From a bacterium (GTDB lineage: Bacteria; Cyanobacteriota; Vampirovibrionia; Obscuribacterales; JAKAZS01): a stretch of 32,768 nucleotides of DNA. A program made the position numbers and the translations under genes. A model generated the notes under the pieces. The model made no database searches. It was given only the letters and a program-made list of their open reading frames with translations, and had not been told where the DNA came from. The stretch covers positions 1-32,768 of the forward strand of contig JAKAZS010000031.1 in the NCBI GenBank assembly GCA_021815785.1, read 5' to 3'. Positions 8,360-17,600 of this stretch are shown here, piece by piece. How positions within the stretch are numbered: the stretch's first letter is position 1; every line of letters starts with the position of its first letter.

Positions 8360-9769
8360 TTATTTTTCTTCCGGCAAGACTTCAATTGGTTTGCCAAACA
8401 AATAACCTTGACCTAATTTGATACCCAAATTAATTAAAGCATCTTTATCTTCGTAAGCTTCAACGCCCTCAGCGATAACTTCAGATCCTAACGACTTAGA
8501 GACATTGACCAGTCTAGTTATAAAACGTTTTTTCATGACATTTTTAGCCACTTCATTAGTATAGATCCTATCTAATTTTATAATATCGGGTTCCAAAATC
8601 AATATTCTTTGCATCGACTCATTATCTAGACCCAAATCATCAATTGCCACAAAAACACCACTTTGTTTAACTAATTGAATTTTTTCTTTTAATAAAATAA
8701 GTTCTTCAGTAATAAATTTTTTCTGACTCAGCTCAATACAGAAATTATGGCTAGTACCACTATAAATTAATGGGTTTAAAATCAGACTTGGTTCACATCT
8801 TATTAATGTAGCCGGAAATAAATTAATATGAAATCTGATACTGCCATGAATTTTACGTACAGCTTCAATACAGGCACGTAAGCAGATTAAATCGACTTTC
8901 GTTAATACATTGTATTCAGCACTTAATTGAAAAAAATCATCCGGGCTTTCAAAACTTCCAACAGGGCCACGGGCATAAATTTCATAACCATAAATGGAAT
9001 TCGTCTTAAAATCTACGATTTTTTGAAATAGCGTTCGTACACTATCACCATCACAAATAGTATCAATAGCATCATTGGCATTATCAATGTTTTCTAGCAG
9101 GTAAGTATTACCAGCTATGGCGACTTTATCACCACCAGTTATTTTTGAGCGCGTAACGGCCTTATTGCCCTGGGTTAAGATATATTCAAAAGTGAAATCA
9201 TCTTCAATAGCAATAACCCCAATTGACGACGTTAACGTAAAGCCATCTTTAAAAAAGCCAAAATTAGCCTGCGACAAGGATTGTCTAATTCGCTCACCGA
9301 CTTTTATCGCAAAAGCCAATTGCGTATCTGGTAAAAGAATAAAGAAGTCAGCAATACCAATCCTGCCCAGCGAGTCCTGGGGTCGTAAAATATGTTTAAT
9401 TTTTTTGGCGATTTCTTTTAAAACCAGACCCGAATTAGAGACAGCCGTAACGGAATCAATGGTCAAATTATCAATATGAATAATAACAGCTGACATCGGC
9501 TGGCTAGTGTTAAGTTTTTTCTTGATTTCTAATTCATAGATTTCATTGATTCCAATTAAATTTAATGTACCGCTTTCAATATCTAATTTGGATAAATGTT
9601 CTAATTCTGCTTTAGCAGACTCTAATTTAGATTTAAGGACTTTATTTTCAGAACTAGTACTTTTTAAAACTTTCCACTGATCGTATAAAATACAACCCAT
9701 AGCAATTACACATATAACGATAATAATTACTATAAGAAATAAGATGTTTTGAATTAGAACTGGCGACAT
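8360..9769 (-). CDS. Membrane-anchored degenerate-GGDEF plus EAL protein
   Basis: The 469-aa protein starts with one transmembrane helix (about 6-28), then a short coiled coil (30-60), a GGDEF-fold domain (about 62-205) and an EAL domain (about 230-465). The diguanylate cyclase signature is GIADF (128-132) instead of GGDEF, so synthesis of c-di-GMP is unlikely. The EAL motif reads EIY at 253-255, yet the metal and catalytic positions appear present: E253, N306, E336, D367/D368 (IDDLG), K388, E424 and E427 (AEGVE) and Q444 (GQGY). I infer a c-di-GMP phosphodiesterase or c-di-GMP sensor held at the inner membrane. No other cyclic-di-GMP gene is nearby. It is convergent with the Sel1 gene, with 62 nt between stops. 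Confidence 0.88.
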   Translation of the reverse strand: MSPVLIQNILFLIVIIIVICVIAMGCILYDQWKVLKSTSSENKVLKSKLESAKAELEHLSKLDIESGTLNLIGINEIYELEIKKKLNTSQPMSAVIIHIDNLTIDSVTAVSNSGLVLKEIAKKIKHILRPQDSLGRIGIADFFILLPDTQLAFAIKVGERIRQSLSQANFGFFKDGFTLTSSIGVIAIEDDFTFEYILTQGNKAVTRSKITGGDKVAIAGNTYLLENIDNANDAIDTICDGDSVRTLFQKIVDFKTNSIYGYEIYARGPVGSFESPDDFFQLSAEYNVLTKVDLICLRACIEAVRKIHGSIRFHINLFPATLIRCEPSLILNPLIYSGTSHNFCIELSQKKFITEELILLKEKIQLVKQSGVFVAIDDLGLDNESMQRILILEPDIIKLDRIYTNEVAKNVMKKRFITRLVNVSKSLGSEVIAEGVEAYEDKDALINLGIKLGQGYLFGKPIEVLPEEK

Positions 9770-9895
9770 TAAAATAATAATAAAGAGTTGGGTTTAATCA
9801 GTAACTTTTATACCTTAAAATAAGTATAGAATATTAATTTAAAATCGTAAAAGGATAAATTCAACCTTCTTTACATCTCAAGGGAGACAATTTCA

Positions 9896-10393
9896 TTACA
9901 TAATCACTTGCAGAATGAACTTTACAATCGATTCAGGACTATTGTCAATAGCAACAGTCGTAGCATTACGAGGCTCTTCCAATGTATCAAACTGACTGTC
10001 CAAAAGCCGTTGATCAACAAAATGACCTTGACGCAATTTTAAACGCTGGCTGATTAATTCCTTGCTTCCTTTTAAATAGATAAAATGAACATCACCATCT
10101 TGAGCCAAATTAATCCGATAACTTTCTTTTAAGGCTGAACAGGCCAAAACTACTTTGAGCCCATTTGATTGCCATTTAGTTATTTCCTCATGCAAAAAAT
10201 TCAACCAAATTTTACGATCGCTATCGGTTAATGAAATTCCAGCACTCATTTTAGCTTTATGCTCGTGGCTATGAAATTCATCAGCATCGACAAAAAGATA
10301 ATTTAATGAATTAGCAAGCATTTTACCGATAACGGTTTTACCACAACCAGCTACACCCATAATAATTAATATTGAATTTAATTTTTTTTCCAT
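9896..10393 (-). CDS. gntK: Gluconokinase
   Basis: GntK phosphorylates gluconate to 6-phosphogluconate with ATP in the cytosol. The 165-aa length is typical. Seen are the P-loop GVAGCGKT (13-20), VDADEFHS, KMSAGISLTDSDR, the conserved ACSALKESYR and RQGHFVDQRLLDSQFDTLEEP, all close to the canonical family pattern. No gluconate transporter, regulator or Entner-Doudoroff gene is beside it; the upstream gene runs the other way. The start at ATG 10393 lacks a strong ribosome site. Confidence 0.95.
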   Translation of the reverse strand: MEKKLNSILIIMGVAGCGKTVIGKMLANSLNYLFVDADEFHSHEHKAKMSAGISLTDSDRKIWLNFLHEEITKWQSNGLKVVLACSALKESYRINLAQDGDVHFIYLKGSKELISQRLKLRQGHFVDQRLLDSQFDTLEEPRNATTVAIDNSPESIVKFILQVIM

Positions 10394-10452
10394 GTTATGA
10401 TAAAATTAAATATTTATAATAGGCAATAATCAATGCTTTCTAAGGTAATGTT

Positions 10453-11631
10453 TTGAACTTTTTAAATATACCATCAACAACTATATATAGATGTAAATTT
10501 AGCAAAATTTGGCAAAATTTTGTTATAAAGAGCCTTTTACTGTTAATTATTTTACCGGATTTTTCAATTGCCTTAGGACAAAAATCATTAACTCCACAAC
10601 CAGATAATTCACCAACAACATCTAAAACACCGCTAAAACTTTATGGTCGACTTGAAGAAGTAGTTACCCAAGCCAGTCCCAAATTACCCAGCCAGTTTTT
10701 AAAACTTAAACCTAGTTTAGATTCTGACCAAGAAGCTACTTTAAAAGCTAGCGCCCAAAAAACATCCTATCCCAGTGATTTTGTAGGAACCTGGAGCGGC
10801 AATCTAGCTGTTTACCAAAATGTGGTCAGTCCAAAGTATTATGAAATTGATAACGCCGAAGCTACTAATACCAAAAAAGTGTTAAAAATAAATATGCAAG
10901 GCAGTGTCAGTTTTGATTTTTATAAAAGTAATCATAAAATTACTTTAAAACCAGCAACTATTCATTTTTTAATTCCTTTTAGTGAAACTTATCTGGCGCA
11001 GAAAAGTGAATTTCAAGGACTTAAAGCCCTAGGTAATTATCCTGGAGCCAATAACCAACTAATGCAACAAATGTCATCGATGCTGAATCAAATGCCTAAT
11101 TATCTTGATGTTATCCTAGGCAATGCCCAAAATATTACTGGTGTATCGGGAAATATTTTAGAAAATTCTTTAATTAGCAATACCGTAAAAATTTTATCAT
11201 CTAACATTATTGAACAGGATTTAATAGTATCGGGCAGTTCGCAAAATCCTACTACCAGAAAAATAAACAAAAATTTCAGTGAAACTGTCTTAAAATTTAA
11301 AAAAATTAACGCACAACAACTCTACGTTGAAACAGCTAGCGTCAATTATACTAGCCACGGTGAGTTTTTAAATAAATTGGTTTTTCGGGGCTATGTTAGT
11401 AAAAGTAATATAGCTCAAGAAAATAACCCTAGCTACCCTAATAATTCCAACAATCCCAATAATAATTTATTTAACAGTATTAACAATATGCTAGCTCCCT
11501 TACAGCAAAATTCTCATAATCAACCTAATAATCCACAACCAAATATGTTTCAATTTAATAATCCTGGCACCTCACCAAGCCAAAATAATACCAGCCCTTA
11601 TAATCAAAACTATAATTGGTCAAATCACTAA
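10453..11631 (+). CDS. Unrecognised secreted protein with Asn/Pro-rich tail
   Basis: The product is 392 aa if it starts at TTG 10453, the first possible start after an in-frame stop at 10441. AAGG at 10443-10446 lies 6 nt upstream, and the nearby ATG at 10448 is out of frame and stops at once. A hydrophobic stretch SLLLLIILPDFSIALG at about 26-41 looks like a signal peptide with a long n-region. The central part has FVGTWSGNLAVYQN and several beta-strand-like stretches with repeated polar turns. The last 75 residues are almost only Asn, Pro, Gln and Ser (NNSNNPNNN, HNQPNNPQPN). I recognise no family; an exported, partly disordered protein is likely. The HEAT-like gene follows 38 nt later and the pair ends in a strong terminator, so they form an operon. 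Confidence 0.7.
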   Translation: MNFLNIPSTTIYRCKFSKIWQNFVIKSLLLLIILPDFSIALGQKSLTPQPDNSPTTSKTPLKLYGRLEEVVTQASPKLPSQFLKLKPSLDSDQEATLKASAQKTSYPSDFVGTWSGNLAVYQNVVSPKYYEIDNAEATNTKKVLKINMQGSVSFDFYKSNHKITLKPATIHFLIPFSETYLAQKSEFQGLKALGNYPGANNQLMQQMSSMLNQMPNYLDVILGNAQNITGVSGNILENSLISNTVKILSSNIIEQDLIVSGSSQNPTTRKINKNFSETVLKFKKINAQQLYVETASVNYTSHGEFLNKLVFRGYVSKSNIAQENNPSYPNNSNNPNNNLFNSINNMLAPLQQNSHNQPNNPQPNMFQFNNPGTSPSQNNTSPYNQNYNWSNH

Positions 11632-11669
11632 AATATCTCTCAAGCTCAAGCAAGGTATCATTAAACATT

Positions 11670-12191
11670 ATGCAAACCCTAGAACATTTATCCGAATTTA
11701 TTATTGATACAATTACCCAGTCCGATTATCCTGGCTTTGAAGCAAAAGCTTTTCGGCTAGGTCTACCAATTCAATATCATAATGCTCCAGCCTCATTATT
11801 TTTAAAAGCTTTAAAAAGCGACAATATATACATTCAGTTAGCAGCCTTACGCTGGTTTCAGGAAAAACCCAATCAGACCTTTTCACACCAAGACGCCATT
11901 CTAAATTTTTTAAAATCTAATGATATTTGGTTAAGATTTGAAGCCATAAAAACAATTGAAAGAATGAGCTCACCTAAAGAAAATTTAGCAGTAGCGCTTT
12001 CACCATTAATGCTTGACGAATCAGCTATGGTTAAACAAGAAGCCATAAAAGCCTTTGGCAAAATCATCCGCAAATTAAAAATCAATAAACCAGAACTACT
12101 TACAAATCTCGAAATAGCCAGCCAGGACAAAAATCATGAAGTTAAACGCAAGGCTCTTAAAGCTTTAAGATTAATTAAAGCGCTCCAATAA
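11670..12191 (+). CDS. HEAT-repeat-like alpha-helical protein
   Basis: Starting at ATG 11670 gives 173 aa; the upstream in-frame TTG at 11616 overlaps the preceding gene and has no ribosome site, so I reject it. The sequence is almost wholly helical, with pairs of amphipathic helices that look like HEAT repeats: DNIYIQLAALRWFQEKP, NDIWLRFEAIKTIERMSSP, ESAMVKQEAIKAFGKIIRKL and KNHEVKRKALKALRLIKAL. Each carries the 'V/L-R/K-x-x-A-x-x-A/T-L' core. Such proteins are usually protein-binding scaffolds or lyase-like chaperones. No signal peptide is present although its operon partner seems exported, so a shared role cannot be assumed. Confidence 0.8.
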   Translation: MQTLEHLSEFIIDTITQSDYPGFEAKAFRLGLPIQYHNAPASLFLKALKSDNIYIQLAALRWFQEKPNQTFSHQDAILNFLKSNDIWLRFEAIKTIERMSSPKENLAVALSPLMLDESAMVKQEAIKAFGKIIRKLKINKPELLTNLEIASQDKNHEVKRKALKALRLIKALQ

Positions 12192-12222
12192 ATCAGGTTA
12201 ATGTAAATTATAACTCATTGGG

Positions 12223-12260
12223 AATAGAAATACCTTTAAATTAAGGTGTCTCTATTTTTT
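12223..12260 (+). terminator. Rho-independent terminator
   Basis: AATAGAAATACCTT (12223-12236) pairs with AAGGTGTCTCTATT (12243-12256) across a 6-nt loop, with one A-C mismatch and one G-U pair. Six T residues (12255-12260) close and follow the stem. It lies 32 nt after the stop of the HEAT-like gene and ends that two-gene operon. Confidence 0.85.
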
Positions 12261-12378
12261 AATCAATCAAATTTATTTGCTTAAATTATAATACTAATAT
12301 TTAAAAGGTTTCTTTTTTAGCGATCCTTAAAATATATAAGTATAAAATTGACCATCACCACTGTTAGTATCACAAATA

Positions 12379-12804
12379 TTAACAATCGGTCAAATCTATA
12401 TCCACGTTATATCTACGCACTATATCGCGCAAGTCGTTAAGCCACGTGAATTGATACTTAATATTGATGAGAAAATTATAGGCAAAATATTGTTCATAAA
12501 ACTGATAATTAAAATTAATGGTTTTACGGTATTTATCTAATTCTGGTTTAATACTATTTATTATATTATTAATCAATTTCAAGTCATTACTAATTAACAA
12601 AGACTCGTTTTTCAAAATAGCATTAAAGCATATAGTTAAAAGTTGCGAAATTTGACAACTCATGCTATAAAATATTGCCACAATTTCTTTGTCTTCTAAA
12701 GTAGTCTTTTGATTTAAGGAAACAGCCTCCTGCATATCCAACAGGATATCAATCAATTCGTTTATAATATCACTTATTTCATTATTTAAATTATTTGCAA
12801 TCAT
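12379..12804 (-). CDS. Unrecognised 141-aa helical protein
   Basis: A single open frame from ATG 12804 to 12379 encodes a protein rich in Asn, Ile, Leu and acidic residues. It is predicted by eye to be mainly helical, with amphipathic segments (NEISDIINELIDILLDMQEAV, cut here to its pattern of I/L every three to four residues). There is no signal peptide or recognisable domain. It lies downstream of the ribbon-helix-helix gene on the same strand but a clear terminator (12823-12857) separates them, so it needs its own promoter. A TATACT at 12817-12822 (minus) could serve as -10 box with a very short leader. The size and residue use look like a real gene, but no homology supports it. Confidence 0.55.
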   Translation of the reverse strand: MIANNLNNEISDIINELIDILLDMQEAVSLNQKTTLEDKEIVAIFYSMSCQISQLLTICFNAILKNESLLISNDLKLINNIINSIKPELDKYRKTINFNYQFYEQYFAYNFLINIKYQFTWLNDLRDIVRRYNVDIDLTDC

Positions 12805-12822
12805 AGTTCAAAATTTAGTATA

Positions 12823-12857
12823 AAAAATGGTCGTTTTATTAATATACGACCATTTTT
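12823..12857 (-). terminator. Rho-independent terminator after the ribbon-helix-helix gene
   Basis: AAAAATGGTCGT (12823-12834) and ACGACCATTTTT (12846-12857) form a perfect 12-bp stem with an 11-nt loop. On the minus strand the stem is followed by a T-run and sits 33 nt past the stop at 12891. The flanking A and T runs could make it work in both directions. Confidence 0.85.
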
Positions 12858-12890
12858 AAAGTTTATTAATTTAAAGTATCAGGTATCATA

Positions 12891-13100
12891 CTAGGATAAA
12901 GTATTACCCATGGTTTCACATGTTTCAAGTGTGGTTACTGAAAAATTAGCTTGAGCTGGCTTGGTACGTTTGAAATTATCCAGATAACGTCTTAATGCTT
13001 CTCTTATCAAATCAGATCTAGTTCTATGTTCATATTGGGCTATATAATCAACTTGTTCAAGCATCGCTGGTGGAAGGGCTATTAGTACTTTTTTAGGCAT
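12891..13100 (-). CDS. Ribbon-helix-helix (CopG/NikR-type) DNA-binding protein
   Basis: The 69-aa protein has the ribbon-helix-helix fold over residues 2-43: the beta ribbon PKKVLIALP, helix 1 PAMLEQVDYIAQ, the turn YEHRTR, and helix 2 SDLIREALRRYLDNF. This is the layout of CopG, NikR and Arc-type dimeric repressors. The remaining 26 residues are polar and unrecognised, too short for a ligand domain of the NikR type. A GAGGAG site (13113-13118) stands 12 nt before ATG 13100, rather far. Its own terminator follows. No toxin-like gene is fused or overlapping, so this is more likely a stand-alone regulator than an antitoxin. Targets are unknown. Confidence 0.85.
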   Translation of the reverse strand: MPKKVLIALPPAMLEQVDYIAQYEHRTRSDLIREALRRYLDNFKRTKPAQANFSVTTLETCETMGNTLS

Positions 13101-13538
13101 TTAAATTATATTCTCCTCTAAGTGTATAAGCGGTAAAGATAAGTTGGTGCGGAATTTTTATTTACAGTTTAGTCGGCTCATAATTGTAAAAAACTATTAA
13201 GCCATCAACAATGCTTTGTATTTGATATTTACAAAACCACTCTATTGATTATCACTTATAAACAAGTTAGTAATAAAATTACCCACCAGTCGATATTTAA
13301 TTTACACCTTTTTAGTATTTAAGTAAAGCCCTAAAATAGCAATAATTGGTGTTTTTTTGCTGTTTTTTGATCAAATTAATTTTATGTTCGCAAAACCAGC
13401 TTCCTTGCTTGAATACAAAAAGATTTAGGGAAAATAAGGAAAAACAGATAAGTAAAAGATATACAAAGCTATATATCAGCCTATTGCAATGTGCTAAATT
13501 TATGTTATAAGACAACTTACTAAATAGAGTAATAAATA
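13101..13538. other. 438-nt intergenic region between the RHH gene and exonuclease III
   Basis: The region holds the divergent promoters for the minus-strand RHH gene and the plus-strand exonuclease gene. I find no RNA gene, no long hairpin and no credible coding frame. A minus-strand open frame at 13312-13551 overlaps the start of the exonuclease gene and looks like chance AT-rich coding. Confidence 0.5.
13484..13511 (+). promoter_or_regulatory. Candidate promoter of the exonuclease III gene
   Basis: TTGCAA (13484-13489) and TATAAG (13506-13511) are separated by 16 bp, and a TG at 13503-13504 gives an extended -10 (TGTTATAAG). Transcription would start near 13518, about 20 nt before ATG 13539. 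Confidence 0.4.
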
Positions 13539-14321
13539 ATGCTAATAACAACTTGGAACGTTAATTCACTAACCGTAAGACTAGATCAGGTTTTAAACTA
13601 TATCACCGCAAAAAATATTGATATATTATGCTTGCAGGAAACCAAAACAACCAATGAAAAATTTCCCGTTAAGGCATTCACTGACTTGAACTATCATTGT
13701 ATATATAGTGGTGAAAAAACCTATAATGGTGTCGCTATAATCAGCAAAGACAAATTAGAATTTACGAGTAATTCTCTTACTCAATATCCTCAAACGGAAT
13801 CAAAGAGATTTTTAGCGGCAAATTTCAACAATAAAGAAAACAAAAATACAACAATTATTAACGTATATATTCCTAACGGGCAAGAAATAGACAGTGAGAA
13901 ATACATCTATAAAATGGAGTGGTTAAGCCAACTTCAAGCTTATCTGAATAAAAATCATAACCATGATGAGAGTATCATTTTGTTAGGTGATTTTAATATT
14001 GCTCCAGGAGATCTTGATGTATTTGATCCAAATAAAACAAGCGATTCCATAATGACTAGCACAGCCGAAAGATCAATGTATGAAGAAATTTTGCAATGGG
14101 GCTTTATCGATTTATTCCGAGAACAACATAAAGAAAGCAGTGAATTTTCCTGGTGGGATTACCGTAATTTTTCATTCAAGAGAAATTTAGGTTATCGTAT
14201 TGATTTAATCCTAGGTACAAAAAATATATACAAAAACTTAATTGATATATATATTGATAAAGAACCTCGTAAAAATGATCGGCCTTCGGATCATACTCCA
14301 GTCACTCTAGAAATCGAATAA
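13539..14321 (+). CDS. xthA: Exodeoxyribonuclease III (AP endonuclease)
   Basis: This base-excision-repair enzyme cuts at abasic sites and trims 3' blocking groups. The 260-aa protein has the standard exonuclease/endonuclease/phosphatase fold with all catalytic residues in the expected places: N7 (WNVNS), E34 (LQETK), D151 and N153 (GDFNIAPGDLDV), D222 (YRIDLIL), and D251-H252 (PSDHTPV). N7, E34, D151 and N153 even share E. coli numbering. It ends before a hairpin and is followed by the SbcC-like gene 315 nt later, in the same direction but with its own promoter. Confidence 0.96.
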   Translation: MLITTWNVNSLTVRLDQVLNYITAKNIDILCLQETKTTNEKFPVKAFTDLNYHCIYSGEKTYNGVAIISKDKLEFTSNSLTQYPQTESKRFLAANFNNKENKNTTIINVYIPNGQEIDSEKYIYKMEWLSQLQAYLNKNHNHDESIILLGDFNIAPGDLDVFDPNKTSDSIMTSTAERSMYEEILQWGFIDLFREQHKESSEFSWWDYRNFSFKRNLGYRIDLILGTKNIYKNLIDIYIDKEPRKNDRPSDHTPVTLEIE

Positions 14322-14361
14322 AAGAGTTAAACGCCTACAATCCAGCCTGTATCTTGCTTTG

Positions 14362-14383
14362 TACTTAGTGGTATCATTAAGTA
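14362..14383 (+). terminator. Hairpin downstream of exonuclease III, possible terminator
   Basis: TACTTAGTG (14362-14370) pairs with CATTAAGTA (14375-14383) across a 4-nt loop, with one G-U pair. It is followed by AT-rich DNA rather than a clean T-run, so termination is plausible but not certain. It begins 40 nt after the stop. Confidence 0.35.
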
Positions 14384-14391
14384 ATTAAAAA

Positions 14392-14433
14392 TTTATTATT
14401 TTAAAAATAAACGTTTTATTATTTTAAAAATAA
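14392..14433. repeat. Two exact 19-bp direct repeats in the xthA-sbcC gap
   Basis: TTTATTATTTTAAAAATAA occurs at 14392-14410 and again at 14415-14433, separated by ACGT. The rest of the 315-nt gap (14322-14636) holds the hairpin at 14362 and the promoter at 14594; I see no gene or RNA in it. With pure AT sequence the copies could be slippage rather than a binding site. Confidence 0.8.
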
Positions 14434-14593
14434 TTATTTTGTCAAGCGATTCTTAAAAAGAATGTTAATCATCAATGTACCTTTTCAAAATAACAAAAAA
14501 TAATAATTCCCTAAGAATAAATATTTAAATTTATTAATAAGCAATAAAATTATCCGAGAAATTCATTGCAAACATATAAATAATAATACTTTT

Positions 14594-14602
14594 TGCTATA
14601 AT
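14594..14602 (+). promoter_or_regulatory. Extended -10 promoter of the SbcC-like gene
   Basis: TGCTATAAT is a perfect extended -10 element (TGnTATAAT), 35 nt before the TTG start. No good -35 lies at the usual distance, which extended -10 promoters do not require. Confidence 0.5.
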
Positions 14603-14636
14603 TTATAGTATCTATACTAGTGGTAAGGATAATACC

Positions 14637-17600
14637 TTGATTTTAAAATCGTTAAAACTTCATAATTTTATGAGTTACGCTGATACAAATCTTGATTTTA
14701 GTGAAATCAAAGTAGCTTGCCTGGTAGGCTTTAACGGATCCGGTAAATCAGCAATTCTAGACTCAATAACCTGGGCTATTTGGGAAAAGGCACGAGCGTC
14801 TAGCGAAGAACTCATTCGCCAAGGTGAACAAGAAATGTGGGTAAGCCTTGAATTTGAACATTTAAACAATTTATACCTAGTTAAACGGGGTAAATTAAAA
14901 TCAGCCGGACGTAGTTCAAGCAAATCTACACTTGAATTCATGATTTTAGAAGAAGATTGTATGAAACTTGCCGCTGAAACAAATAAATGGCTTAGTTTAA
15001 GCGGTAGTACAATTAAAGAAACTGAAACACAAATTGAAAAAATCCTTAAAATGCGTTTTGAAACTTTTATTAATAGCGTATATCTGCGCCAAGGTAAAGC
15101 CGATGAATTCACTGTTAAATCAGCCAGCCAGAGGAAGGAAGTTCTTACTGAAATATTAGACTTAAGCTACTATGACCGACTCCAAGAAAAAGCCAAAATC
15201 AAAGCCAAAGAAATTGAAATTAAAATCGGCTCTTTAGACATAAAACTTAAAGATCAAGATAAAATCGAAGAAGAATTAATCCTGTTTAATTCTAAACTTG
15301 AAGAAAATCAAAATTTAGTTCAAAAACATGAAAAACTTTTTCAAGAAATTGAAGAAGCTATAAATACTCACCAATCATCCTTAGAGTCAGCTCGTATAGC
15401 CAAGGCTCAAGAAGAAGAATTAAACAACCAGTTATCGACAATAACTGCTGATATAGCTAAATTGACTTTGGAAAAAAATAAACTTGAACAGGAGGATTTG
15501 CAAGTTTCCAACCTACTTGATAAACAAGATGAAATTTTACAGCAATATAAAGAATTTGAAAAAGTTAAATCACAAGTTGAAGAATTAGATAAAGTTTCGG
15601 AAAGCTATCAAGAATTAAATTTAAAAATTTTAAGTATTGAAAAACAAATAGCTCTCGAAGAAAACACCTTAGTTAATAAATTATCAGCCAAGGAAGATAG
15701 TTGTCAAAATTTAATTAACAAAATAGCGGCTATTGAAATTGAAATTAGTGACGAAGCAAAAATCAAACACGATTTTCAAGAATACAAACAAATGCTTGAA
15801 GAAGAATCTATTCAAGGTAAAGATGAAAACAGTTTTAAGAATTTAGCTCAGCGTAAAACGGAAATCGAAAAACAGCTTTCCGATACCAAAATCAAGCTCG
15901 AAAGTATCTATGAAGAAAAAAAAAGAAAATTACACGAATTAGAAATTACATTAACTAATCAAGAAAAACTAGTATTTGAAAAACAAACACTTGAAAGTAA
16001 AATAAATAATTTTAATATTATTGAAAATAAACGCAATTCCATTGAAGAAGAAGGTTCTAACCTTAAAAATATCATTGCCACAAAAAAATCGTTAGTTAGC
16101 AATCTTGAAAATCTGACTAACGATTTTAAAAACAAAATCAGCCAACTTGAAAGCCTTAACCAGGATAGTCTATGCCCGCTTTGTTTATCGCCAATAAATG
16201 ATAAAGCTAAAGTACTGGACCATTATAATGAAGAGATAAATATAAAAAATAATTTAATTGAATCAAATAATTTAGAAATAGCTATTTTAGAAACAAAAAA
16301 AACCAGTTTAGGTGAAGAATATTTAAAATTAAAAACTCAGTTAAAAGATAAAGATGCTGTCCTAAAAGCGCTTGGTGAAATTGTCAGCCAAGAAAAAATC
16401 AATCTAGATAATCTAAATTTATTAAACACTTTAAAACAAGAATTATCCGAATTAAGACAAAAAATTGATAGTAGTAATTTTTTAACTCTGGAACAGGAAA
16501 GTTTAAAATATATTAATGCTGAAATGACTAAAATAAATTTTGATCCGATTTTATATACAAACCTCCAGGGTGAAATTAAAAGCCGAAAAAACCAGGAGAT
16601 TCGGTACCATAAGCTAATTAATTCATTAAACACCAAAGCTAGTCTGGAAAATGAAATTTCTACTTTAAAAAACGAAATTTCTACTTTAAAAGAAGTATTA
16701 GAAAACAAAAAATATGCTCTAGCTCTAACTAACGAATTAAGCATTCTCATAACAACAAAAGCAAGTCTAAACTATAATCAAGAAGATCATTCAGCTCTTA
16801 AGGACAAACTTAGTTATCTAGCAAAATTTGCTCAACAGTTTAATAATATTAAAGCTAGTGCTGAAAAAAAATTAAATCTTCAGGAACGAATAGTATCTAC
16901 ACTAACTGCTATTAATGAAAAAGCTAGTACACATTCACAAATAAAAATAAATATTGCTAATTTAAAATCAGTAATCACCCAAATTCCTGATTTGGAATCA
17001 CACTTAAATCTTTTATATATACAAAAAAGCGAAATTAAATCTGACCTTGATAAGGCAAATAGAGAGAAGTATGAGTTTGATACTAAATATAAAATTACCC
17101 AAGCTAATTTAAACAGTTTTAAACAAGCTAACGAAGAAAAACAGTCATTAAAAAATACCTTAAACGATTACAAAGTATTAATCGAGTCACTTGGCAAGAA
17201 AGGAATTCAAGCTGCGATTATTGAAAATGCCATACCCGAAATTGAAGCCGAAGCCAATAGACTGTTACAAAAACTATCCAATAATCAAATGCATATAGCC
17301 TTTTCAACTCAGGCCAAATTAAAATCTGGATTAGTTTCCGAAACTTTAGAAATATTAATTTCTGATAGTGTTGGCACCAGACCTTATGAATTATTTAGTG
17401 GCGGTGAAGCGTTTCGCGCCAATTTCGCCATTAGAATTGCTTTGTCAAAATTATTAACCAGGCGATCACATGCCAAACTGGAAACTTTAATTATTGATGA
17501 GGGCTTTGGATCACAAGATGAAGAAAGTCGCGAAAAATTAGTTAGAACCATAAAATCAATTGAAGATGAATTTGCTTGTATATTAGTAATAAGTCATATG

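Noticed and set aside
9117-9479. 120-aa plus-strand open frame
   Set aside because: It lies wholly inside the GGDEF/EAL gene on the other strand, which has clear domain motifs.
11873-12130. 85-aa minus-strand open frame
   Set aside because: Antisense to the HEAT-like gene, which has clear repeat patterns.
12379-13100. Toxin-antitoxin operon
   Set aside because: A strong terminator separates the RHH gene from the next gene, the genes do not overlap and no toxin fold is recognisable.
13312-13551. 79-aa minus-strand open frame
   Set aside because: It overlaps the start of exonuclease III, has no ribosome site, and its composition is that of translated AT-rich DNA.
14675-15112. 145-aa minus-strand open frame
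   Set aside because: It is antisense to the Walker A region of the SbcC-like gene and shows no features of its own.
16337-16750. 137-aa minus-strand open frame
   Set aside because: Antisense to the SbcC coiled coil; the F/L/S-rich composition is the mirror of Lys/Glu-rich coding.
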